A stretch of DNA of 64,000 nt from Panopea generosa (Eukaryota > Mollusca > Bivalvia > Adapedonta > Hiatellidae): contig CM055901.1 of assembly GCA_029582155.1 (NCBI GenBank), forward strand, positions 24,771,657-24,835,656, given 5' to 3'. A program made the translations under genes and the position numbers. Positions 50,184 to 60,779 of this stretch are shown here, piece by piece (the stretch's first letter is position 1; every line of letters begins with the position of its first letter). A model generated the notes under the pieces. It worked only from the letters and a program-made list of their open reading frames with translations, searched no databases and had not been told where the DNA came from.

Positions 50184-51699
50184 CTACCATATCAAAACAA
50201 GCCCTTACTGGTGTACTTCTGATGGGCCTTGATGCATTGCACCTACCATATCAAAACAAGACCAAACTGATGCACTATTGTAGCCAAATGATGGGCCTTG
50301 ATGTATTACACCAACCATATCAAAACAAGCCCATACTGATGTACTATTGTAGCCAAATGATGGGCCTTGATACATTGCACATACCATATCAAAACAAGCC
50401 CATACTGATGTACTATTGTAGCCTAATGATGGGCCTTGATGCATTGCACCTACCATAACAAAATGAGCCCTAACTGATGTACTATTGTAGCCAAATAACA
50501 GGCCTTGATGTATTGCACCTACCATATCAAAACAAGCCCTAACTGATGTATTATTGAAGCCAAATTACAGGCCTTGATGTATTGCACCTACCATAACAAA
50601 ACTAGCCCTAACTGATGTACTATTGTAACTAAGTAATGGGCCTTGATGTTTTGCACCTACCATATCAAAACAAGCCCTTACTTATGTACTATTGTAGCCA
50701 AATGATGGGCCTTGATGCATTGCACCTACCATATCAAAACAAGCCCTAACTGATGTATTATTGAATCCAAATGAAGGGCCTCGATGTATTACACCTACCA
50801 TAACAAAACAAGCCTAAACCAATGTACTATTGTAGCCAAATAATGGGCCTTGATGTATTGCCCTTACCATATCAAAACAAGTCCTAACTGATGTAGTATT
50901 GAATCCAAATGGCGGGCCTTGATGTATTGCACCTACCATATCAAAACAAGCTCTTACTGGTGTACTATTGTAGCCTAATGATGGGCCTTGATACACTACA
51001 CCAACCATATCAAAACAAGCCCTTACTGATGTACTATTGTAGCCAAATGATGGGCCTTGATGTTTTGCACCTACCATAACAAAACAAGCCCTTACTGATG
51101 TACTATTGTAGCCAAATGACGGGCCTTGATGCATTGCACCTACCATATCAAAACAAGCCCTTACTGATGTACTATTGTAGCCAAATGATGGGCCTTGATG
51201 TTTTGCACCTACCATAACAAAACAAGCCCTTACTGATGTACTATTGTAGCCAAATGACGGGCCTTGATGCATTGCACCTACTATGTCAAAACAAGCCCTA
51301 ACTGATGTACTATTGTAGCCAAATGAAGGGCCTTGATGCATTGCACCTACCATATCAAAACAAGCCCTAACTGATGTACTATTGTAGCCAAATGAAGGGC
51401 CTTGATGCATTGCACCTACCATATCAAAACAAGCCCAAACTGATGTACTATTGTAGCCAAATGATGGGCCTTGATGCATTACACCTACCACATCAAAACA
51501 AGCCCTAACTGATGTACTATTGTAGACAATTGATGGGCCTTGATGCCTTGCATCTTCCATATCAAAATAAGCCCTAACCAACGTACTATTGTAGCCAAAT
51601 GACGGGCCTTGATGCACTGCACCTACCATATCAAAACAAGCCCTAACTGATGTACAATTGTAGCCAGTTGATGGGCCTTGATGCATTGCACCTACCATA

Positions 51700-51966
51700 T
51701 CATTGATTTATTGACTGAATAGTTAGCGTCATTTTTATGCCATCGAGGTCTAACAGACGATCAGTTAACCAAACCAATGTTTCCTGGAATTAAATAGTAC
51801 TCGAGCACACCCAATCTCCGTAAGTAACTGATAACTTTCCCACTTGAATCAGCATTGAGAGATGAATGATAATGAGACACAATGTCGTATATCAATCATC
51901 ATGGAGACTGTTACCAGGCAGGGATTCAAAATCATGACCCCTGGATTGATAGTCAGATGCGTAACC
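51700..51966 (-). mobile_element. SINE inside the 69-bp array, copy B
   Basis: Read on the minus strand: the head with CCAGGGGTCATGATTTTGAA (B box TTTGAATCCC), the body with CACTTGAATCAGC complement and GTGTGCTCGAGTACT, and a tail ATTCAGTCAATAAATCAAT. More complete than copy A. Apart from the 34 bp it is almost identical, so the two arose by duplication. Confidence 0.9.
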
Positions 51967-53406
51967 CTACCATATCAAAACAAGCCCTTACTGGTGTACT
52001 TCTGATGGGCCTTGATGCATTGCACCTACCATATCAAAACAAGACCAAACTGATGCACTATTGTAGCCAAATGATGGGCCTTGATGTATTACACCAACCA
52101 TATCAAAACAAGCCCATACTGATGTACTATTGTAGCCAAATGATGGGCCTTGATACATTGCACATACCATATCAAAACAAGCCCATACTGATGTACTATT
52201 GTAGCCTAATGATGGGCCTTGATGCATTCACCTACCATAACAAAATGAGTCCTAACTGATGTACTATTGTAGCCAAATAACAGGCCTTGATGTATTGCAC
52301 CTACCATATCAAAACAAGCCCTAACTGATGTATTATTGAAGCCAAATTACAGGCCTTGATGTATTGCACCTACCATAACAAAACTAGCCCTAACTGATGT
52401 ACTATTGTAACTAAGTAATGGGCCTTGATGTTTTGCACCTACCATATCAAAACAAGCCCTAACTTATGTACTATTGTAGCCAAATGATGGGCCTTGATGC
52501 ATTGCACCTACCATATCAAAACAAGCCCTAACTGATGTATTATTGAATCCAAATGACGGGCCTCGATGTATTACATCTACCATAACAAAACAAGCCCAAA
52601 CCAATGTACTATTGTAGCCAAATAATGGGCCTTGATGTATTGCCCTTACCATATCAAAACAAGTCCTAACTGATGTATTATTGAATCCAAATGGCGGGCC
52701 TTGATGTATTGCACCTACCATATCAAAACAAGCTCTTACTGGTGTACTATTGTAGCCTAATGATGGGCCTTGATGCATTGCACCAACCATATCAAAACAA
52801 GCCCTTACTGATGTACTATTGTAGCCAAATGATGGGCCTTGATGTTTTGCACCTACCATAACAAAACAAGCCCTTACTGATGTACTATTGTAGCCAAATG
52901 ACGGGCCTTGATGCATTGCACCTACCATATCAAAACAAGCCCTTACTGATGTACTATTGTAGCCAAATGATGGGCCTTGATGTTTTGCACCTACCATAAC
53001 AAAACAAGCCCTTACTGATGTACTACTGTAGCCAAATGACGGGCCTTGATGCATTGCACCTACTATGTCAAAACAAGCCCTAACTGATGTACTATTGTAG
53101 CCAAATGAAGGGCCTTGATGCATTGCACCTACCATATCAAAACTACACCAAACTGATGTACAATTGCAGCCTAATGATGGGCCTTGATGTATTGTACCAA
53201 CCATATCAAAACAAGCCCTAACTGACGACTAATGTAGCCATATAATGGACCGTGATGTATTGCACCTACCATGTCAAAACAAGCCCAACTAATGTACTAT
53301 TGTAGCCAAATGATGGGCCTTGATGTATTGCACCTACCATATCAAAACAAGCCCTAACTGATGTACTATTGTAGTTAAATGACGGGCCTTGATGTATTCC
53401 ACCTAC

Positions 53407-53558
53407 CATATCAAAACAAGCCCTAACTGATGTACCATTGTAGCCAAATGATGGACCTTCGAACACAGCTGTAGGAAGAGACAATACTGCCTGTAAATAC
53501 ATCTCGAATTTCTCCCTCAGAAGCAGTCCACTTGAGTCGGAGATCTGTGTAAAAATAT
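53407..53558 (-). CDS. DTNB: Dystrobrevin exon E3: second EF-hand-like domain; founder of the 69-bp array
   Basis: 152 bp: AT completes Tyr, then 50 codons starting [20 protein letters not shown], continuing [20 protein letters not shown] and ending [10 protein letters not shown]. Vertebrate dystrobrevin has YIFSMISDSSG ... [15 protein letters not shown] ... SARSCF at the same place. The acceptor is TTCTTGCAG. The donor is ATATG|GTAGGT with GT at 53,406-53,405. It is fixed by homology because joining to E4 (KSGVNINNFL) aligns to the vertebrate protein with no gap. The last 51 bp of the exon plus the first 18 bp of the intron are the repeat unit that fills the next intron. Reading on past the donor stays open to 53,266, so the next donor copy (exon end 53,338) would add 23 codons in frame. 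Confidence 0.95.
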
Positions 53559-53996
53559 CTGCAAGAAACACAAATTAAGGTAAAAGGATGCACGAATACT
53601 GCACCAACATTTTTATATTTAGATACATGATACAGAATACAATGTTTTAATTCATAAATAAAGATCTTCAGCCCATTAAAAACAGATATTCATCTTCTAA
53701 CACATGAGAGTGATTGGCTGTTTGGCAATACAGGCATAAATGATTTTCATGATCAATATTTTGATGACGACCAGTTTCTATTTCTATCTTGTGACTGGAG
53801 CATTGAAAATGGGCCATTAATTTTTTATATAGAAACAGCAAGTCAACACATAAATATCTCTCTGCATTGAATAAGGTTTTATGATATATTTATATTCATC
53901 ATTTGCATCAATGCAACAGGATATAATTGACTTATCTTTGAAAACTATGTACATGACAAGAAAGGGTTTGTTATAGTAGTAAATTAAAGTACTTAC
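53559..53996. other. E2-E3 intron
   Basis: 438 bp, no repeat recognised; the only compact intron in the window. Confidence 0.85.
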
Positions 53997-54082
53997 ATCT
54001 AAGTTTATCCAGAAGTTTACCAGAACAAAGATGTGACAGCGCAACCTTCACAGCAAATACTTTAATTCTGCCATGACCAGAA
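53997..54082 (-). CDS. DTNB: Dystrobrevin exon E2: EF-hand region
   Basis: 86 bp: one base T joins E1's AG to make Ser, then 28 codons, then one base T. It reads SGHGRIKVFAVKVALSHLCS followed by GKLLDKLR and the first base of Tyr. This aligns without gaps to vertebrate EGHGKISVFAVKMALATLCG and GKIMDKLRY. It spans the boundary of the two EF-hand-like domains; as in the family generally, the loops are not obviously calcium-binding. The acceptor is ATATTTCAG just above 54,082. The donor is AGAT|GTAAGT with GT at 53,996-53,995. The following intron is only 438 bp, the shortest in the window, and shows no repeat. Confidence 0.94.
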
Positions 54083-54174
54083 CTGAAATATAAAGTTAAT
54101 ACAGTTAGTGATCATTTATATTGCATTATGGGGCTGCCTCAAGATCACTTACATCTCACAACTGAGGTCACAGG

Positions 54175-54897
54175 TCATTTTTATGCCATTGAGGGATAAC
54201 ACACTATCAGTTAAACTAACCACTGGCGGGTATTTTCAGAGAAAATGTTTTAAAATTAGCTTATAAGCCCTGTGGCAGCAGCAATAGAAGTCATATCATG
54301 CTGTTCAAGAACTCATCTGAATAACTTTGGATATTATATTGCAGTACAAGTTTAGTCTGCTGTGCAAGTTTAGTTAAGATTTAATGAATAATGGGGGTGT
54401 TATCACATCTACAACAAAATTTTAACATTTTCCCTCTTTAACTCTATATAAAACAGTGACCCCCTGTGGCAGCTCCAAATTCGATCCTGGGGACCTGACT
54501 TTGACAACCCTTTAAAGGACCCCCAAACAATGAACTTGACCTTTCAGAGAATCAGGTTTAACGTCATTTTCAACACATTTCTGGTTATAAATGGCATATC
54601 CAGTTTTACTGGTAGAGGAAGACCTCAGACTAAGTCAGACTGAGTAGAACCACCGTCCTTCCCCAAGTAACTGGAAACTTTCTCACAAAAAGATTATAGA
54701 GTAAGCAGGACTCAATCCTACGACCTTAGTGGTGAGAGGAAAGTGATCTTGAGATGGCACCTTAAACCATAGGACCCTACCTTTCAGAGAAAAAGTTTCC
54801 TTTAAAATGTGCTTTATATAATAAGCTATGTGGTGGAGGCATTTGTGGCTGAATCATGCTGGTTCAAGAACTTGTATGAGATCTTGTGATTATATAT
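54175..54897 (-). mobile_element. SINE fragments and Pearl-like remnants
   Basis: 54,175-54,240 is a SINE tail piece (TTTTTATGCCATTGAGGGAT). 54,600-54,776 is a Leu/Ser-type SINE in minus orientation, with GGACTCAATCCTACGACCTT as the complement of its B-box region and ATGGCACCTTAAACCATAGG as the complement of its A-box region. Between them are Pearl-like words such as CAAGTTTAGTTAAGATTTAA and GGGGGTGTTATCAC. Confidence 0.6.
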
Positions 54898-55145
54898 CGA
54901 GGGCTCGGCGCAAGACTATTCTAACTGACATTTCAGAAATTTTACAGGAGGTGGAAAAAACTTTTTTTTAGTTTCAATATTGGCTTAATAATATTGTATT
55001 TTCATATACATATCTTAAAACACCATATAAATAAACAACAATATCAGTATGTCATCAAATATAATTAATTTTGATTTTATAACACATTGATCAAGTTAGA
55101 ATAGTTTTGCAAGTGAAAAGTATCTTATTCTACAGCAATTGTTAT

Positions 55146-55181
55146 GCAAGACTATTCTAACTTAAGTTAGAATAGTCTTGC
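55146..55181. repeat. Perfect 36-bp palindrome of the TIR core
   Basis: GCAAGACTATTCTAACTT followed directly by its exact complement. Two head-to-head copies of the transposon's terminal motif, a possible double binding site (inference). Confidence 0.9.
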
Positions 55182-55859
55182 GATTATGTTTTCTCTTAAT
55201 GCAATAATTTCTTGTTGCAAAAGTATTCTAACTTGAATAAGAATGCTTGTAAAATAAACATCAAGACACATATATAAATGTTTGTTTACTTTTTAATAAT
55301 TCAAAATTATTACCTAAATTAGATATTGTCATATTTCTATCCAAATTGACACTTGCTGAGTATTTTGAGTTAAAAGGAGTGCATAAAATAGCAAATAAAA
55401 CTGCAAGGTATTATTATCCATTGTACTATCTATGTTTGATTCTAAACAGGCATTAAGATTAGGACTGCTGTACCTTATTAAGTGGAGATCAAAAATCAAC
55501 TACTTCACAATTCAAACATTTTTTTTCCCAAATGAAAATCAAATTATTTTGAGGGAAATTATTCTTACATTAGGGGATAAAAAATTTCAGGCAGGATATG
55601 TATTATTGTTGTTATATCTGATGATTAATTGTTAGAACATTATCTTAACAGTGCTGCACTTTATTTCCCAGTTTGGTAAAACCTTAAAAAATCCCAATTT
55701 CCACTGACAATCACCTGTTATTTCCATAAAGGCTTCCTAATATCCAGGATAAAAGCTCTGAAGATGAGCAGGCTTTAACTATTGTGGCACCACCTACTCT
55801 ACCAAGACCATGTAACATATGACTATATCGTCAACACTATATGGTCACAAATTAGCATA

Positions 55860-56870
55860 CTGCCATGATCTACCCAACCATTTCAACCTACAGTTTCATC
55901 ACAACAGCATCGCCAACTATGATACAACTACCATTACCACTGATTGTACCATCACCACCGATCACACTGCCACCACCTACCATGCCATCACTACTGATGT
56001 ACCATCACCACCAACAATACTGTCACCACCTACCCTGCTATTATCACTGGCATCATCACATGCCATACTGTCACTACCTATGAAAATGCCACCACCTACC
56101 CTACCATTACCATCTACAGTTCCATCATCATTCACAATAGCATCACCAACTATTATACAACCACAACTTACACTACCATTACCACTGACTGTAAATTCAT
56201 CACCTATCACACTGGCACCACCTATCCTACTGTCACAATTTACTATACTTTCATCATCAACCCTATTGTCACCCCAACCCCTCCTTCATTACATATTCAC
56301 AGTACAATCACCAACCACAATACCGTCACATCTACCTACCTTTCTATCAAAACTTATCATGACCTCATTACATGTTACCTGTCATACCATCAAGCCCTAC
56401 CTTACCATTATTGCAAACTAACCCTTCTCATCCACAGTACCATCCCTTACAGCAGTGTAATAGACTGCCTATTAAGTAATAACTATCAACAAAAGTATCA
56501 CAACTAACCATACTCCACCACCTACAGTACCATTGCCTACTGCTTTCACTTAAATTACCAACACCAACAATGTTCTCAATACCTGCGATAACTTTATAAC
56601 CAACCCAACCTACTGTACCATCACCACTCATTATGTGATTACTTTCTTGCTACCAAACTGCCACCATTTACCCTACCATCCCTACTTACCAAGCAATTGT
56701 CACTCAGAATATTACCACATAGCATACTGCCACCATACACGTCTACAGTACCATCACCATTAATAATGTGATTACCACCACTTGTATTATCTTCACCCAC
56801 AATGTTATTATTGCCTACCCGGTCTTTCCCACCATCTATCATACCTACATTCAGTCTTAACAGCATATTT
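55860..56870. repeat. Degenerate CCATCACCACC-type repeat inside the TIR element
   Basis: About 1 kb of short imperfect repeats of ACCATCACCACCTAC and relatives. It leaves open frames on both strands (for example 55,819-56,421 plus) of low-complexity Thr/Pro/Ser or Gly/Asp content, which I do not call genes. Confidence 0.7.
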
Positions 56871-58282
56871 TTCAAACTTGGTCTACTTGTTTTTGTTCTC
56901 TTGATTTTACCAGAACTGTTTTTATACCCTTTTGAATCTGATTTTCTAAATGTGGATACATAAAAATCATCACCATGGTTTAGTTTTCTTTCAAATGAAG
57001 TGAGTTTATATTCAGGTCAGAGCTATATATATATCTGAAACCTAGTCATTAGGTTCTAAAATATCATAATTTACATAAAGTTTTCTAACAAAGATACTGG
57101 TACATTATCACTAGATTCTGAGTCTTTGATCACATGCTTAGTTCAGGCTCAATGGATACAATGGTGTCCAGAGTTTCTTGTGCTATTTCCAGATAACAAA
57201 GTGGTGTCATGTCCTTTATATCATATTTGTTCATATGTGTGGTACCCATGTGTGATTCCAAGGTGTCAATAATGATGACAATAACAGGACCGCTAAAGCT
57301 CATGCATGGCATTAGAAGCATTAGTACATTAAATATTTGATAGAATTTACTGAAACTCTGCAGTTCTGCATGTGTCAAGGTTTAAGATTCATTCTTCATA
57401 CATTTGTTGATGTATGTTAATTTGTTGTTTTGTACACGGAGAGTGACTTTGGTATCTTTTTTTTAGTGTCATTTAACCTTTGTGTGCCATGAAAGCTCAA
57501 CTTATCCAATCTTACACACATTGTTCCACTTTCAAGCATAACTTTTAAACATGTGACAGTGTGCTAGTCAGTAATCCTATATCATCAGAACACAATATCC
57601 AAAGGTATGATCTCAAAGTCAAAGAGGTGATAACAACTATCTAGTTTCATAATTGCTACAATGCAAATCATTTTCAGGGAATTTAATGCATCATCCATGT
57701 ACTGGAATGGAATATCAAATATACTTCCTATACCATAATTTAATATATCTGAAATAGGTGACCAAAAACTTTAGTTTGAATATTACTTTAAAACAGTTCA
57801 TGTGTATCATTTAAAACAGTCATCTTATTGTGAAAATATATTTCTTTGTTTTTGTTTAAAACTAAAAAAAAAAAGGTTCTTCACGGTTTTTTAGAATGTA
57901 CCTTTATTACTTACCATTTGGAACTTGTCAAACTATTTGAGATTGGCAGTCTTAACAGGTACCAGAATGATAATTGGATATAAGTTTCAGAATCAATATA
58001 AAACTTCATGACCAAAACTGAAGATTTTGGAATTGATTAGCTCTTTAACCAATAGTAACAATGTGTTTAATATTAATCAGTCTCTTATAAGAGTCTTTAA
58101 AAGGGATAGCCCTGTCTGTGATACATTATTTTGGACTATTACTCTGAATTGATAATTCAGATACATCGAGATACAAATTACATTTTTGCTATTAAAAAAC
58201 CTACCTGTGTAAAAAATATCAGTGTGTTAGGATTTATGAAAAAGACAACTGAATGACAGCTGCAATATGACATACAAAATTC

Positions 58283-58450
58283 AATCTCTGCAAGTCACTG
58301 ATCACTTCCCAACATAATCAAAGGTGTCACAGTCCCAAAAGATCAAAATTCTTGGACAATCATCACAGAGATTATGGCTGGACAGAGATCTAAACTTCCA
58401 ACCCCTGGATTGACAGTAATATGCATTAACTACAGAGCCAACATAAGAGA
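58283..58450 (-). mobile_element. Degenerate SINE nested in the TIR element
   Basis: TCACTGATCACTTCCCAACA, ACAATCATCACAGAGATTAT and CCCCTGGATTGACAGTAATA line up with the SINE at 51,700. It is more diverged, so it is older than the copies in the 69-bp array or was under fewer recent duplications. Confidence 0.72.
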
Positions 58451-59780
58451 AATAATTCAATTGATATTCAATGAAGACGTAATGCCTTGTTGAAAGAGGG
58501 TCTAAACGAAGCTTTGAAAATTTCACAAAATTATTCAAAGTGGTTACAAAATTGTGACAGACATGAAATTATAAACATTGTCTTTTGCCCATTTCAGTAC
58601 ATTTAAGTGATTTGTTTTTTCAACATTGAAGTTAAGTATTTGGAATTTGCGCAAAACATATCCTTGAATGATAGATGTAGCTAAAAAATTTGCAATGGTT
58701 TGCATGGTAATGTGAGATGGTTTATACAGGCTGGACACTGTATTGTCATAGCATTAACAAATGGGTGAGCAGACATGCAGACAAATGACAATTTCATAGT
58801 AAAAAATATTAAGCTGGAGATTAAATGAAGGGGAAACATGGAAATTAAGTGTATATAAATTGGTATCATTTTTTTCCTTTTCCAGAATTTAGACTGATTT
58901 AAGCCCTTAAACAAAGGTTTGATAGACAATATTTCATATTTTGGCCAGATTCTTATCAAGTTAATCATAACCTTTAAGGTTTCAGTCTTCTCTTGCAGAG
59001 AAATCCTATATAAAACTATACAGTTATTTGTTTCCCAAGTCAATGAACCAACAGTCATATTTATAAAATAAGATCAGGTTTAAATTTACTGTAATTAGCC
59101 CCTAAAACCCATGTATCTGTTCTGGTAGACAGTGTGAATGAAACCAATACAGATCTCTTTCATTTGGTGCAATTGGGATTTAGGCAAATTTTACCAAATG
59201 ATTATAACTTTATATTTTCACAAATGATTTTGCAAGAATGCATTTTCATGAAATTGTTAGGCTCCAGTTTGGGAAACAGTGAGTTTCAATGAAAAATATA
59301 AACAAAAGCCATGAAATTTCACATAATCAATGAACATTATATCTAAACTGTCTAAAAAAAACTCCCAAATTATGTACAAATATTTAGAAAAAATGACAAT
59401 GACATCACAAAATGAAATTGTGATGTTATCTGAGTTCAAATAAGAATAGTTCTGTTCTTCAAATATAGAATTTTTAAATGTAGTTGATGTGTAAAATTAT
59501 TCTTATTTGAGTTAAAATAGTTTTGCATTAAATCAAATTACTTCTAAAGTTTAAAAAAAAGATTACAGGACAATTCTAACTTAAGTTAGAATAGTCTTGC
59601 GCTCAGAAAATTATCATTCCAAGATAGAATATTTTTTAATTATTTTAATAACTTAAAAAATATTTTGAATATAACTATAATATTTTTACAGGTTGTGTAT
59701 TTAAAGAATTGAAACCAAAAAATATCAAAAAAACATTTTCTGAAAAAATGAAGTTAGAATAGTCTTGCGCCGAGCCCTCG

Positions 59781-59956
59781 ATATGGGGGTGCTATTGTGT
59801 CTACAAGAAAAAGGTTAACAGACAGATGGATGACGGACAATTTACTATTTGGCCTTTGGCCATTACAGCTTAAATCAGTATTAATAGTTAAATAATAATA
59901 AAAATGTGATATAGTAATATAAATATCATAAATACACATCACTATAGTTAAAATAG
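59781..59956. other. Right side of the host repeat split by the TIR element
   Basis: ATATGGGGGTGCTATTGTGT, CAAGAAAAAGGTTAACAGAC and GATGGATGACGGACA form a Pearl-like right end that continues the sequence left of 54,898. Confidence 0.6.
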
Positions 59957-60242
59957 TTGTGCTCTTTAGCTCAGGCGGTAAAGAATCAAACTATCAATCC
60001 AGGGGTAGTGAGTTTGAATCTCCTTGGGGGCCACAGTCTCCATGACGATTGTTTACAACATAGTGAGAGTCATTGTCATTTGTCTTTCACCACTCACTTA
60101 AGTAAGAAAGTAATCAATTACTTGTGGAGATCGGTGTGCTTGAGTACTGGGTAACCTTCCAGGAGACCAGGTAAGAGCAGTAAGGCTACTGATTGTCTGT
60201 TAGTCCTTAATGCCATAAAATGACTAAATATTCAAACAAATA
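59957..60242 (+). mobile_element. tRNA-derived SINE, nearly full length
   Basis: The head GTGCTCTTTAGCTCAGGCGG has a strong A box (TTAGCTCAGGCGG). The B box GAGTTTGAATCTCC follows about 45 bp later. The body contains CCACAGTCTCCATGACGATT, GTGTGCTTGAGTACTGGGTA and CTTCCAGGAGACC, and the tail TAAATATTCAAACAAATAG. It lies in the E1-E2 intron, antisense to the gene. Best-preserved copy of this family in the window. Confidence 0.9.
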
Positions 60243-60349
60243 GTTAAAATAAAACTAGCAAAAGCAAAGTCTATTTAATGACAGATTTCAATCAAACAGG
60301 TGAATATTCCATAAAGCACTAAACAACAATACAGGCTTTACCACTTTAC

Positions 60350-60563
60350 CTGTCATAGGCACTAAGTAGCCAATTTAGTAGCATGTTCACACTGAGAGTT
60401 ACGTCCACCTGTTTGGTGATGGGAACTCTCTTATTTAGTTGTAGAAATATACTGGACAAGATGGCCTCCACTCGAGATGAATTCAATTCTGTCTCTGCTT
60501 CCAAAGTATTAAGACCATTTTCTCTAAAACATTCAATAATGTTCCAGATGTCCACCATATCCA
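60350..60563 (-). CDS. DTNB: Dystrobrevin exon E1: N-terminal EF-hand-like helical region
   Basis: 214 bp: two bases completing a codon (xTG), 70 codons, then AG. It reads DMVDIWNIIECFRENGLNTL ... VEAILSSIFLQLNKRVPITK ... LLNWLLSAYD. This matches the dystrobrevin segment LVDIWNVIEALRENALNNL ... LSTIFYQLNKRMP ... LLNFLLAAFD, the first part of the EF-hand-like module shared by dystrophin and dystrobrevin (Pfam EF-hand_2 type). The acceptor is TTTTCAG at 60,564-60,570. The donor is ACAG|GTAAAG with GT at 60,349-60,348. A tRNA-derived SINE ends about 110 bp downstream of the donor in the following intron, and a 39-bp minisatellite begins about 220 bp upstream of the acceptor. The preceding exon (RIRLSTYRTACKL... 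in vertebrates) was not seen up to 64,000. Confidence 0.94.
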
Positions 60564-60779
60564 CTGAAAATAATAAATTGGTAATGAAAATGTCAGCATC
60601 AAAGAAAATCATTGCAATTCATTCTCATTACAATTCTAATTATAGCGTGTCTATGAAAATGGTTTCATTAAAACTGACAACAAATTTGGTGTAAATATGT
60701 CACTGCATAAAAAGGTGAGTTATATCAAGGTCAGACAAAAAATTTCATTCATGACTGCATGGAAATATTTTCTGAATAT

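Larger units (their letters stand above)
49859..53406 (-). repeat. 69-bp array of the E3 exon end and splice donor
   Basis: About 45 units. Minus-strand unit: TCATTTGGCTACAATAGTAC, ATCAGTTAGGGCTTGTTTTG, ATATG|GTAGGTGCAATGCATC. The first 51 bp match the end of exon E3 ([17 protein letters not shown]) and the next 18 bp match the start of its intron. The exon copy must be the founder because its peptide is conserved in vertebrates. Nearly every unit keeps ATGGTAGGT, a usable 5' splice site. The period is 23 codons, so long open frames persist (50,814-51,698 and 52,464-53,204). A SINE and the surrounding units are duplicated as one block of about 1.75 kb. Confidence 0.96.
54898..59780. mobile_element. 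4.9-kb TIR DNA element without a visible transposase
   Basis: The left end CGAGGGCTCGGCGCAAGACT continues ATTCTAACT. The right end AAGTTAGAATAGTCTTGCGC continues CGAGCCCTCG, an exact inversion. The flanks are TATAT and ATATGGGGG, so the target duplication is TA or ATAT. Host sequence on the two sides joins into one Pearl-like repeat (GATTATATAT + GGGGGTGCTATTGTGTCTAC). Copies of the TIR core AGTTAGAATAGTCTTGC recur inside at about 55,092, 55,146-55,181 and 59,577. No long conserved frame was seen, so it is probably non-autonomous or decayed. Confidence 0.85.
23463..60563 (-). other. DTNB: Dystrobrevin gene, partial, eight internal exons
   Basis: Gene span on the minus strand, numbered E1-E8 here in transcript order (window numbering, not true exon numbers). 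Dystrobrevin is a cytoplasmic scaffold of the dystrophin-glycoprotein complex that binds dystrophin and syntrophins at the membrane. All exons were found by reading translations against remembered vertebrate dystrobrevin, and every junction has AG/GT borders and matching phase. Exon lengths are 214, 86, 152, 109, 167, 128, 90 and 112 bp. Introns are about 6.3, 0.44, 4.05, 8.1, 3.1, 12.7 and 1.5 kb, then more than 23 kb open to the left edge. Dystrobrevin rather than dystrophin is shown by FEGPSFGY, by FHPVQCDGC...QLCQDCFWRG in the ZZ finger and by HRLIARYAARLAA. Whether it is closer to alpha or beta dystrobrevin cannot be told, and invertebrates usually have one. Start, stop, promoter and poly(A) site are not in view. 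Confidence 0.93.

Noticed and set aside
50814-53204. Minus-strand frames of 294 and 246 codons ([18 protein letters not shown] repeat) as a separate repeat-protein gene
   Set aside because: They are intronic copies of the E3 exon end and donor, interrupted by SINEs and frame changes. Explained by the array, though short in-frame extension of E3 remains possible.
55819-56421. 200-codon plus-strand frame inside the TIR element as transposase
   Set aside because: Low-complexity Thr/Pro/Ser sequence from short CCATCACC repeats; no catalytic motif.
59957-60040. Functional tRNA gene
   Set aside because: A and B boxes are good, but the head is followed by a SINE body and tail and acceptor stem pairing is poor. 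The same applies to 9,577, 17,221 and 44,534.
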